A stretch of 64,000 bases of DNA from Trichobilharzia szidati. Taxonomy: Eukaryota > Platyhelminthes > Trematoda > Strigeidida > Schistosomatidae. Numbering within the stretch: the stretch's first letter is position 1; every line of letters begins with the position of its first letter. A model generated the notes under the pieces. The model was given only the letters and a program-made list of their open reading frames with translations. It ran no database searches and was not told the DNA's origin. The translations under genes and the position numbers were made by a program. Below are positions 30,001 to 42,300 of this stretch, one piece after another. Where the stretch lies: contig OX235277.1 in the NCBI GenBank assembly GCA_944472155.2, positions 28,716,804 to 28,780,803 of the forward strand, given 5' to 3'.

Positions 30001-33000
30001 CGTACTGCTGAAGAGTACCAAACTAGGACGAAACAGCTGTCCAGTACTCCCAGGTTTTCCAATGGTTCTCTAACTAATGTCAGCTCATGATGAAAATCCT
30101 GTAACCAATCAAATCCCTACAAACCAACACTTGATAGAATTCAGTCCTGCAGCAGACAAACAAATGACTAGACACACACACACACATTACACCACTTACT
30201 ACTAACTAGTGTCAAGTTAAAGAAATCTACACTGAAATTCATCCAAATCTCTACAACAACAACAAAAACACAACCTAAAGTCCAAACACAACACCCATGT
30301 AGTCAAACCATTCAATGGATGAGTCAGATTGCATATATGTAACTGCTGTATATTATTTACTTATTTGAAATTCATGACGATATTATTTCCATTAATTTTA
30401 TAATTTTAGTTACTATAAATTATCACCGTTTTGTACTTTTGCATATTTTTGAATTTATTTTTACTGTCAATGCCACATAGTTGCGCTAATATCAATTTTG
30501 TAATGTTTGTTGTTTTGTTTTTTTTGAGTAAATTAGATGAAATATTTTACCAAAAGCTGAGAAAATTCCATGCTGTATCTATCATAGGTACACTATTTTG
30601 ATCAAACTTGGAAAACAGATCAAATGCCTGCGACAAATCACTGGCTACAGGACGGAGCTTGCAGGGAATAATCTCGTTGACTTAGAATATGCAGATGATA
30701 TGGTCCTTGTAGGTGAAGACGCTGACAAAATGCAACACAGTCTTCTGAACACCTTGAGCTGCAATCTACGAATGTTTGGCATGCAATTTGTTCCCGCCAA
30801 CGGTAAGATGATGTTACAGGACTGGACTACATTGACCCCTAGATCAGAGATAGGGAGTGAAGTGGTAGAGCACGTTGACCGCTTCACTTACTTGGGAAGT
30901 ACCACCAGCCAACGCCAGTGGGTTGATCGCTGACGAAATCTCAGCACGGATACAGAAGGCTATTTTGGCATATGCCAGTTTACGCCGTCTCTGGCGTTGA
31001 CGTGATATCCGGCTATAGACCAAAGGGCGTGTTTACTGCTCAGCAGTCCACTTCGTCCTCCTTTATGGCTGTGATACATGACCATTGAGAGTGGAAGATA
31101 TGAAAAGTCTAACTGTCTTTGATCATAGGTGCCTGCGTTCTATCTCCCGTATGAAGTGGTATAATAGGGTGAGCAATATTGAGGTGAGGCTTCTGTCAAT
31201 TGCTAGGTAAGGAGGGGAAACCAATTGACAAGACTGTGAAGCTACATCGACTGAGATGGTTAGGACATGTGTTACGGATGCCTGGTCATCGCCTTCCTCG
31301 ACAGCCAATGTTAGCTGATATATGGTCAGGATGGAAAAGAGCTAGCGGCGGTCAAACCAAAACATGGCTTTATCAGTCAATGAAATCCACAACAGTTAGC
31401 TTAAGCCACGTAGGAAGGTGTAGACTTCCTGACTAATTGGGGTTCTCGGAACGGGAAAAACCAATGGCTGGAGACAAGCGGTGATATGGCTCAAAATCGT
31501 TCTCAATGGCGCAGACGTATCCACTCCTTGTGACTTATAATTTCCAATGAAACTATATGGTTCTTCGTTATTACTATTCCTTTTGTCTCATATCCCTGTC
31601 TATTGTCTCTATTTTGCATTTCTTCTACTTTCTTCTCTTGCTTTCTGCGCAACATGGAGGGAGTGTGGCAACTCAAACTGCTGTACATCGATGCAAAGTT
31701 CTATGCTGAAAGCAGACAGACAGGACGGAGTTTCCTGAAGTTCTAGTGAAAAATCGTGACCAGAGAGTGGGGTCCATCCTGTCGGGAGTGAGGACAAATA
31801 CTCGCCAGCAATGACATTGGCTGGTGCCAGTCGCGCTAATATCATGAATTGGCAGAAGTTAGAATTCATTGGCTGGCTGGTCGTTGAAGAGTCAGGTACC
31901 AGGGACTGATGAATAGTCTACAAGTTCGCTTGCCTTGTAACCGGAAGGTTCTGAGTTCGAACCTCAGTGTAGTGGGTGCATACTGATGATGAGTTCTAAA
32001 TTAGGCTGTCCAGTACTCCCAGTTGGTTTTTAATGGTTCTCTAACTGATATCAATCCGTGATCAAATATGAAAGACAAATCAACTCTTGAAAAATAAAGT
32101 AAATCATTATTTCAAAAGATTGATTGACGCTATCCATTGACGACAGATAAAGAGAAATAGAGAAAGAAAGAGAAATAAAAAACACACTAAACAGAATGAT
32201 CAAAAGATAAATCCTCCTTTCTTTTTGGTTTTTGTTGTTTAAATTTTGATGAATCAAAACACAGAGAATAAGATAAATCACGTCTTATCAACAGTTTTAT
32301 GCATAAATATTGAAAAAATATTAATATTAATATTATTGGTGAGTGCGAGACAAATATGTATACACACAAACATACAGAGTGAGAGAAAGAGAGATGACCT
32401 GACCTTTTTCTAATAAGTTAAATGCACTGCATACTGGCTGTTGATTTCGTGTTCATCACTGAACAAATACTTCTATTCTAATTGATTTTATTATATTAAA
32501 TTCTTATTCTATTTGCTTACGTAATCTTTAGTTGTTTTTTTTGTCATTATAGCTTGACTCCACACCGTATTTTTGGTACAAGTATGGAATTTTCGGCATG
32601 TGATATCGGTAGCCCAATTTTGCAGGCTGACCATTGATATCGGGTGTGCGTCGGTAGGGGATCGAACCCCGGACCATGTGCATGGTCGGCGAGAGTCCTA
32701 ACCGCTGTGCCACCGACGCGCAGTTACATTGCAGTGAGAGATGGCTGCTAGCCAAATTGGTAGACAGTAATTGACATCAATGTTTATGTATCAAATATTA
32801 GTCATGTGAAAACAAAATCAAAGATGGACAGCAGACTTTACGTAGGCGGATACAATTAGCAGATAGATGATCTGACACTCAAGAGACAGCAACAAAGAGA
32901 TGAAAGATTAACTTTTAGTGAGAAACAACCAATCAGAAAACTGTGTTTGACAGCTAACAATAATCGACAATAATGTACACGAAAATCTATAAATATTTGT

Positions 33001-36000
33001 TGATTTCATTATAAACGACCTGTAGCCTGACTCTTGCCTTCTGTCGTTACAATATGAAACACTGAAAAGAAATTTCATACAGCCGGTTCACTTGATTAGT
33101 TTAATTAAAGAAAGAACGAGCAGATAGTTGCAGGTTACTATGAGCTCATTTTATTTCGTCGTGGATTCTCCCTCTTCAACTGCGTACATCCTTAACAAAA
33201 TCTAATTATAAGTTGCAAAGTGGTGTCTGAACATACTTTTTTTACAATGATTTCAAGTTATAGATAGAGAGTATAAGCAACATAATTTCAAAGATGATGT
33301 AAGTGTCTGTTTATTAATTCACCTGCTCGTGTGGAGTCAGGTATATTCGTCGTTCGACTCGAGTTTTGTCCAAGAGGATGCAAGAACACTATCCCACATG
33401 GTTACAAAGAGGTGGAAGTGGAGCAATAAGAAGCGTGGTCATTGAACATCTGGTTGATAATGATCACCCTACCTCTACAGCCCCCACCTTTAAAGTCATC
33501 TGCAAGGCGAAAAGTGATTCGCCAAAATCACTATGTATCCAACTCATCTGTATTGCTGAAGCCTTGGCTATCGAAACAATGCAGCCAGATCTCTGTATAC
33601 AGAAAAAGTTCTTTCAACCCCTACAACTTTCCTGGTCTTTATCCCTTTATACTAAAGTATGGTAATCCCCAGTTATGTTTTGGCGCTACCTATTTTTCGT
33701 TTTGTTTATTCAATTTGTATACTCTTCTTTTATTACGTCAATTGTTACTATTACTATTCTCACGTTGAATTATCCCCGATATTGTTTCACTTGTTATTCT
33801 AAATCAGTTCTGTTTTGCAACGTTAAATTCTATGCTATCAAATTTCACACAATGTTACGAAATGTTTTTATTTTTATTCTATTTGCCTACTAATCCTATA
33901 ATTTCACACTCCTTCCAAGTTCTATACACCCTATGATTAGTTGATATTAAATGGTTGGAAGCAATAGGTCACACGAAGCCTTGTTTGACCTAGGTTTCGT
34001 GCTAGTTGGCACTCGTCAACAAGACGTATCTGCGCCCTTGAAGGAACTAATGTCGCTTCTGAGATTCGACCCACGTCACCCAGTGCAGTTCTGCAGTCAG
34101 AGACGTGATCACTGAACCATTCGGGCTCGCGATTGACCTCCTATAGCACTGCACTGGATACTTTTGATTGGACATTAGTTAGTGGCTAGTGTAATGTATC
34201 TAGTCCACATTGCAAACTTGACGGATAGAATTCAGTCCGCACCAAACAGAGGACTAGACACATCACACTAGTTGCTAACTAGTGTCCAATCAAAGTATCC
34301 TATGAATTATTCTATATATATGACATTAACTGTTTTGTCACTTCACATTGAACTATGATTATAATCACAAACATTTTAATTGCATATATACATATATATC
34401 ATTTGATGCTTTGATGCTCCAATGGGAATTTTGCATGAATTATTTAGTGTTAAAAGAGTAACTATTTATATAGTAATTAGACAAGGAGGGGGAGTTCGGA
34501 TTTCGCTAGGAAACAAGGACACTCTAGAGACAAAATACAAGATAGAACACAGAACAAATTTGTATATATTATGGTGGAGAGTTCAGGAGGGTGGGGGAGA
34601 ATAGATAGATAAAATAATTTAACTTAGTAGATTTGGAAACCTAATAATGGATTCAACTCAGTGAGTGGAAATCAAATCAAAGATTGAGAGGAATGTTATG
34701 TAACAGAAAAAAACTATAAAGCACACTAACAAAACAGTTATGGTTACGTAAAGAAAAACATGGTTACTTCGGTTCCCAGAAGCTGTTTCCATCAAAAACT
34801 ATTTACATCATCCTTGAAATTATGTTGCTTATACTTTCTATCTTTAACCTGAATTCACTGTAACAAAATCTCAATGTTGTTGCTGCTGCCCACCACCAGA
34901 AAACCACTCCCACGTACACCAAGATGTGGGTAGCAGTTATTGTGTGAGGGTCAGGAGGGCTGAAGTAAACGAAGCATGATTTGAACCCAAAAATCATTGA
35001 TTGAAGGTAGCCCAGAAGTTAACCCCATGAGCTCCATGTTAATCATCGAAATCGACATATCGAACAACTAATTGGAATATGTAATGCCACCTTCAACCAG
35101 GTAAGTATATACCACGCAACGTGGCTCAAATCAATATTCAAAGACATTCAAACACATATGTCAGCCGTGTGGTAGAACAAGCTTGTAATGAATAGAAGTG
35201 ATAAATTATCAAACTGAAATGTCTTCAATCGTTAATGTAGGAATAGAACTTGAGCACTGTGGTGGTAGAGTATAATTCTATTATGAAGAAAATTCATTTT
35301 GATAAAGTCTCACAATGGTATACAGTAATAATATTTTCTGATGATCTTACGAGCACAATTTATTGCTCATAATCAACTTGATATGATTAAGAGCAGTGAA
35401 TTGTGCTTGAAAGGTCATCAGTAAATATTATCACTGCATAACACTGTGAAACTTAATCAAAAATAAATATTCCCCAATCATTAGTCTGACCAAAGTAAGT
35501 TCTATCTGTTTGAGTTCCTTCAGATGGGTTGGGTATCCATGGATGACGTTGGATATCACGTGAAGTGGCAATGAAAGCTTACGAGTAGCCTTGGAGCCAA
35601 TAAAGATATACTAATGAAGTCCTATGTTTTCATCCAGGATGCAAGGAACGAACAATGATAATAATAATGCTTGACAGTAGTTTCGTCCTAGTTTGGGACT
35701 CTTCATCAGTACGCACCCACCACAGGGGCTCGCACCAAGGACCTTCTGGTTACAAGGCGAGCTTGTAGACCATTAAGCCACTGGGACCCGATTCAATGAT
35801 GTCAGCTTATGATGAAACCCTCTCAACAATCAAACACAATCTCTACAAAACCAATACCCAAATAATAATAATAACAACAATAGTGATAATACCTAAGGTC
35901 CAAAAAAGGCAATTTAACTGCAGACACATTCTCAACTAGCTAACTCTCTCTCTCTCTCTAGGAGAAAAATACTCCGAATGAAAAAGCAAAGTAAACAATA

Positions 36001-36268
36001 ATTCAACTTACTTATGAATTAAAACGAAGGCACATGAATCTCGTTCAATAGAGGCAACTTTCTTGAAAACAGCCACATGAGAGTTTTTCGCTTCCAAACT
36101 GTTGACCAGTGCCAATACAGTATTTTTATCATTACTTTTATTAACCCATAGCTAAACAATTTATATATACATAAATTGCATGCGTTTTGTTGTTACGTAG
36201 TAGGGGAGAACAAAGGAGGGGAGTAAAAAGAAAAATATCGATGCAGTACAGATACGTACAATAGAAAA

Positions 36269-36306
<38 letters not shown>

Positions 36307-39300
36307 TAGGAAATGCATTCACATTAGTACACTTAATTTTGTTGAATGTTAAATTAACAAGCACTCAGTATACCATGGAGTTGGCAATGAACTAAATCTA
36401 CTGTGTGTGAGCTAGTGTCATACTACCTGGTTGCTGAAACCTCACTAGTAGGTGAGAAGGGGTTCGAACCAGTGGCCAGTGGTTGAAAGTAGTCAAGTGC
36501 CTAGACCGATCAGCCACCACTCCATAATTTCGTACAGACTTAGAGATAATTAACATAAAGAAGATCTTATGTGTAGAATTTGGTATTTTAAGCAGTACTA
36601 CCCACACACACACACCCATACACAGAAAATATATATATATATACTTTACCTTAATTACTGCGAAACCGTATTAAACAAGAAGAGACAACCGGTGACCATT
36701 ATAAGACGTCATTCCATACCACTTGCAAATCGGATCGAAGTAATGTTAATAAAAAAATATCAGATAGTTGTTTCAGTCGTTTGATATCGACCTGATTAGT
36801 TCTGTGTACCCAGTTGAACTCAGCTCAGCTTAGCTTAGAGTACAGAATCAATTAAACCACAAGAATTTCAGCTACCAACACTGGTAAGATACATAAATTA
36901 GAATTTGCTACTTGTAAATTAAACAATACTAGCCAGAGGTGTATATTTAATCGAGTACCTCGCTGATGATTTCAGCGCTTACATGAGTGAAACAGTCAAT
37001 CAGTGATGAAATCAATTAGATATGGGGGTGGGGCTAACAAGTACTGTCATGTGAGACACATCAGTGATTTCTAAGTACTCATTTCAATCAGTAAAACATA
37101 CAAATTATGTTAATTTATAAATGATTAGGGATTCAATCAATAAAATGAATGACATTATTTTCATTATTCTTTGTCATCATACCCTGACTATCTGACTAGG
37201 CTGTTTGCATTTTCCACGTATTTATATTCGTATACCGTATATGCGTTTGTCTATGATTCATACGCAAGTAGATACTTTATTCAAACGGTTTTTTGTAATA
37301 GACATCCGCTCCGTCCTCCTTTATGGTTGTGAGACCTGGCCATTGAGAGTGGAAGACATGAAAAGATTAGCTGTCTTTGATCATAGGTGTCTGCGTTCTA
37401 TCTCCCATGTGAAGTGGTATAATACGGTGAGTAATATTGAGGTGAGGCTTCGGTCGAGTGCTAGGAAAGGAAGGAAACCAATCGACGAGGCTGTGAAATT
37501 ACATCGACTGAGATGGTTAGGACATGTGTTACGTATACCACCGAACCATCACCTTCCTCGACGGGCAATATTAGCTGATATATGGTCAGGCTCGAAAAGA
37601 GCTAGCGGCGGTCAAACCAAAACGTGGCACCAGTCAATGAAATCTACAACAGTTAGTTTAAGCCACGTAGGATGATGTAGACTGGCTTCCTGACTGGTTG
37701 GGGTCCTCGGGACGGTAAAAACCAATGGCTGTAAACAATCCATGATATGGTTCAAAATCGTTCTCAGTGGCTAGTGCAGATGCATCCACTCCTTGTGACT
37801 TATGATTTCCAATGAAACTGTTTTGTTCTTCATTATCAATATTCCTTTGTCTCACACCTCTGTTTACTGCCTATATTATGCATTTCTGCTACTTTCTTCT
37901 CTTGCTTTGTGTGGTGCATGGAGTGTGGCAACTTGAACTGCTGCACATCGGTGCAAAGTTCTATGTCAAAAACACACAGACAGACAGACAGAGATCCGTC
38001 TACTAATCTACAACAGTTGAAACAGAACAGTGGCTGATTGGTCTAGGCGCTCGACTTATAATCAATGGAGCACAGATTCCAACCCTTCTCCATCTACTAT
38101 GGATATTTGGGAAACCACGTAGTATCACTCCCCCTCCCAAAACAGGTGTGGCTCGCTCATTGTCAACTGTGCAGGATTGCAAGTGGTTTTTTGTGTAACA
38201 TTTCATTATCATTTTTGTTTAAAACAGTTGAAATCATCTACTGAAAGACACAACAACAAAGAAATTACTTTGTAGCTGCTAGCAATCGAATTAATTCATA
38301 AACATACACCTCATTTGTATGCATAACTGTTATTCTTTATCCCAAGTGGAGGACAAAATAGGAATGTTACTCAACACAATCATTTGCAGTTTCATACAGT
38401 TAGTAACATCAGCCATACCTATTGTGTGTGAGGGTTAATGATAATTTTACTACCTACCTGCCTGCTCACCCCCAACCCCCAATGGATTGAGTGGAATTCA
38501 AACTAGCAAAGGAGTTCATTTGAAGCTGAGCACGCAGACCGACAAACCACATCTCCATGTAGCATAACTACCCGTTATTGCATAGAGAGTAGTTAGTCCT
38601 TATCGACTTGTAATACAAAATACAGAAATCACAATTCCTAGACCACAAAAGCCGCCAACGCTTAGCGTTCCGAAAAAACTCCTCTATATGAACCTTCAAT
38701 TCAATGGAGATTTATCTGTGGAAACACTGAAAAATCGACTGTCCCGTTCACTTAAGAAAACCTTCTTCGCAGCTGAACTACGATTAACCTTCTCCACGAA
38801 ACCTATGATTCATATGAACGTGAAGGATAAGCTACCATTGCTGGCCTCATCAATGTGTATCTACCAATTCTCTTGTTCGTGTGGAGTTAGCCAGGTACCC
38901 AGCGTTCGCTATCCAAACGTATGACCGAACACTTACCAGCATGGTTTTACAAAGGAGAAAAACGATGCCCCTGCAGCCCTATCTTAGAACATCTGATAGA
39001 TTCTGGACACCAAGCTACACCCCAAAAAAACTTCAAAGTCGTCTACAGAGTAAGAAATAGTCTTCCTAAAAGTGTACGAGTCAAACTTCTTCAAACTGCA
39101 GAAGCAATGGCAATGGCCATTCACTTGCTGAGTCCTGAACTCTGCATACACAAGAAGTTCGTTCAATCACTAAACTTGCAATGGACGTATACTATATTAA
39201 TACCCAACAGGTAAATTCTATTTCTTTCTTTCTGTTTCTTAATTCGTATTATTTTGTCTTTTCAACTGTAATATTTTACATTTTCAACCTTCCTGTTCTC

Positions 39301-42300
39301 TACCCCGACGCGATTTAATTTCTACACCTGATTACCACTGTTACTAAATTGACCAACGCTCAATTTCTAGTCATTTGTGTTACGTCATCCAATTTATTTG
39401 CTCAATTTTAGTCCTAATTTAAATGGCATTATTCTCTACCACACCTCTACTCAGTCTCTACCTGTAATTACCTCTATTGCTATCCTGATCTAAGTTGAAA
39501 CATTTTTTTTCCTTCAAGTTCCCCATTGGAACATAGGGCTTCAAGCTAGTGGCTTGAAGTTTCTGTAGCAGTGTTTATTTTTACAGGATGGGGTTGCTAG
39601 CCTCATGCCCAACCTTTCCTCTTCACCAGCTTTTTAGTTCCGGTTTAGCGAGGTAAAGGAGTGCGCCAGCCGGGGATCGAACCCCGGACCATGTGCATGG
39701 TTGGCGAGCGTCCTAACCTCTATGCCACCAACGCACATTTTAGTCAATTATATTACGTCATCAAACTTACTATTTCAATCTTACTTTAGTTGCTGTCTAA
39801 TTAACCTTGTTTCTATATAAGATCATTCTTGTATTACCTGATTAATTATCTAAACTTAACAAACCTCATGTACACACACACACACAAATAATTATATATA
39901 AATGCGATTGTACAGCTATACGAATGAATTCACCGTCGAAAAAAAAGAGTCTCTTCGCTGAACGTCTTCTCTTTTTCTATATGACTCAATGGGGATTTTT
40001 AAGTTAAATGATATTATTATTATTGTTATAATAAATTGTCATATGAAGGAGAAAGAAAGAGGGAAGGGACTTACATCGGTAATACGATCAGGACTTGCTT
40101 GATTACCATTAATAATATCGACTGGTATTTGTAAATTGTCTTCAACAAATTTAACAAATGCTTCAACAGTTCGTTGATCACGATATTCACGTTTCAGCAT
40201 TTTACCATATTTTGTCACTTTGACTGTAGGATATTTACGGATATTGTGTTTACTGCATAAATCCTCTAAGTATATTTAACATAGTTTTAAATTGGATTTT
40301 TAGAGATTTTTGGGAGGTGTTGGTGGGGTAGAGGTAGAGGTGAATTTGGTGAAAAGGAAGAAAAAAGTAAATGAAACAGTAAATCATATTGAAGGTGGGA
40401 GATTAGAACAATTGTGAAAGTGTAACAGTGATACATATAGGAAGTACGTTACATGAAATATGATTTATGTAATATATGCCGCATACATTCATTGCAAAAT
40501 TGATAAGTTAATTCGCGAAATTTAATATTAAAAACGTGAAAAAATACTTCAGAGAGCAGTGGTGCGAATTGGAGAGAATAGAACAATGAGTCATGTGGAT
40601 TATCTTATAAGTTTATACTATCCGACTACCACAACTTTAGCTATTTTATAAGCCAGTGATTCAGTTGTTTTCAGTGAATGAATCCGGGAGACACATTTCG
40701 TCCCATTTGAGACTCGTCCTCTGGATGTGTCTGCAATCCCCACTGAGATCATCGTTTCAAATGTTCACAGTGTTACCCATTAAATCTACTAGGCCAAAAC
40801 AGTCACCTCTTGTGCAACAGGCATCGGTTATTGTTTGTTTAAGTCCATTTCCTTCTCCCTGTTGATTGATTGATTAGGCCGAAATGTTCAGCCTCCACTG
40901 AAGTACTCACCTCTAGTATGGAATTCTCGACTATGTTTGAGGATTAACATGTTATCTGGTAGATGGTGACTAGCAGTGGAATCGAATATATGCAAACTGA
41001 CTTAAACAAATAATGATCCAGTTGACTTGGATTCAAATCTTCAGATCAATAAGACATAGTTTTACAGTCAACTTTGGTGTGGCTATTGGGAAAAGTTCTT
41101 CATTTGTTTACACGGTTTCCTCATGACCTGAAATCGGTAGGGGAACAATTGGAAAACCTGAAAGTACTGGACAGCTGTTTCTTCCTAGTGTGGCACTCTT
41201 CATCAGTACGCACTCACCACAGGGGTTGGAACTCAGGACCTTCTAGTTGTAAGGCAAGCTCGTATACCATTTATTAGCCACTGGAAGCCAATCCAATGGC
41301 CAGCCCATGAATTCCACCTTCTTCCAATTCACCATATAGCGCGACCAATAGTTGGTGTCATCGCCGGGGAGTATTTGTCCTCACACCCGACCTGCTGTAC
41401 CCCGCTGGTCCTACTAGAACCCAGGTAACTACCTATTTGAATAGGGCCAGTCGCAGGTGAGCATTAGATCGATATTCAAGTGTTGGTTTGCATTGGCTAG
41501 TGGTCGCGCTATATCGTGAACTGGCAAAAGTTGGAATTCATAGATTGGCTTTTGGATTGGGTCACAGTGGCTTAATGGTCTACAACCTGGCTCGCCTAGT
41601 TACAGGAAGGTCCTGGGTTCGAACCCTCGTGGTGGGTGCGTAATGATGAAGAGTCCCAAGAGACTAGCACGAAATAGCTTTCCAGTACCGATGTCATCTC
41701 ATGATGAAATCCTGTAACCGATCAAATCCTTGCAAACCAACGCCTGAATATTATTCATTTGTGTTAAGAATAGCATTTAACTACTCAATTCATTTAGTAA
41801 TATACTTCTAACAACTAATTCAGTAACTGTCTTATAATTCGTATCTTTTTTGATAATTAGAACAGTTTCACTTTCTGTGCAACAAATTGATTGATTCATT
41901 TAGAAAAGGTTGAATCTGATGTCGTATTATTACAGAAACTCTAATTTCCTACAATATGCTATTTTCCTAAACGCAAATAATAATAATATCAAGATAGCAA
42001 TAACACTGTAACTGGAACAAATATGAACTTATTCGTATAAAAATACAGCAGTACATCGATAGATCATCAAGAAGTGACGACCAATATCATGTTTCTAGTC
42101 TTTTGTGTTGTTGTTGAACAGAATTCTGTCACCCATCTAGATGAATTGCCATTGCAAGAAACTTCAAAAAGTTGTTAGGCACTATGGAGGTAATCCGCGA
42201 AAAACTCTAGATCTAAGCTTCATGCTCTTTCGGCACTCATTAGCAAGGCGTTTCTGTGACCTCGAAGGGACTGATGACCCCCCCCCCTTAGAGATTCGAA

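Noticed and set aside
29296..30213. Terminal inverted repeats of a DNA transposon
   Set aside because: No transposase, and the arms enclose SINE copies; called a fold-back structure instead.
32640..32722. Functional tRNA gene on the minus strand
   Set aside because: The acceptor and T arms pair, but there is no normal anticodon stem-loop (a GACCAT/ATGGTC hairpin occupies that place) and the head recurs in SINE-B copies.
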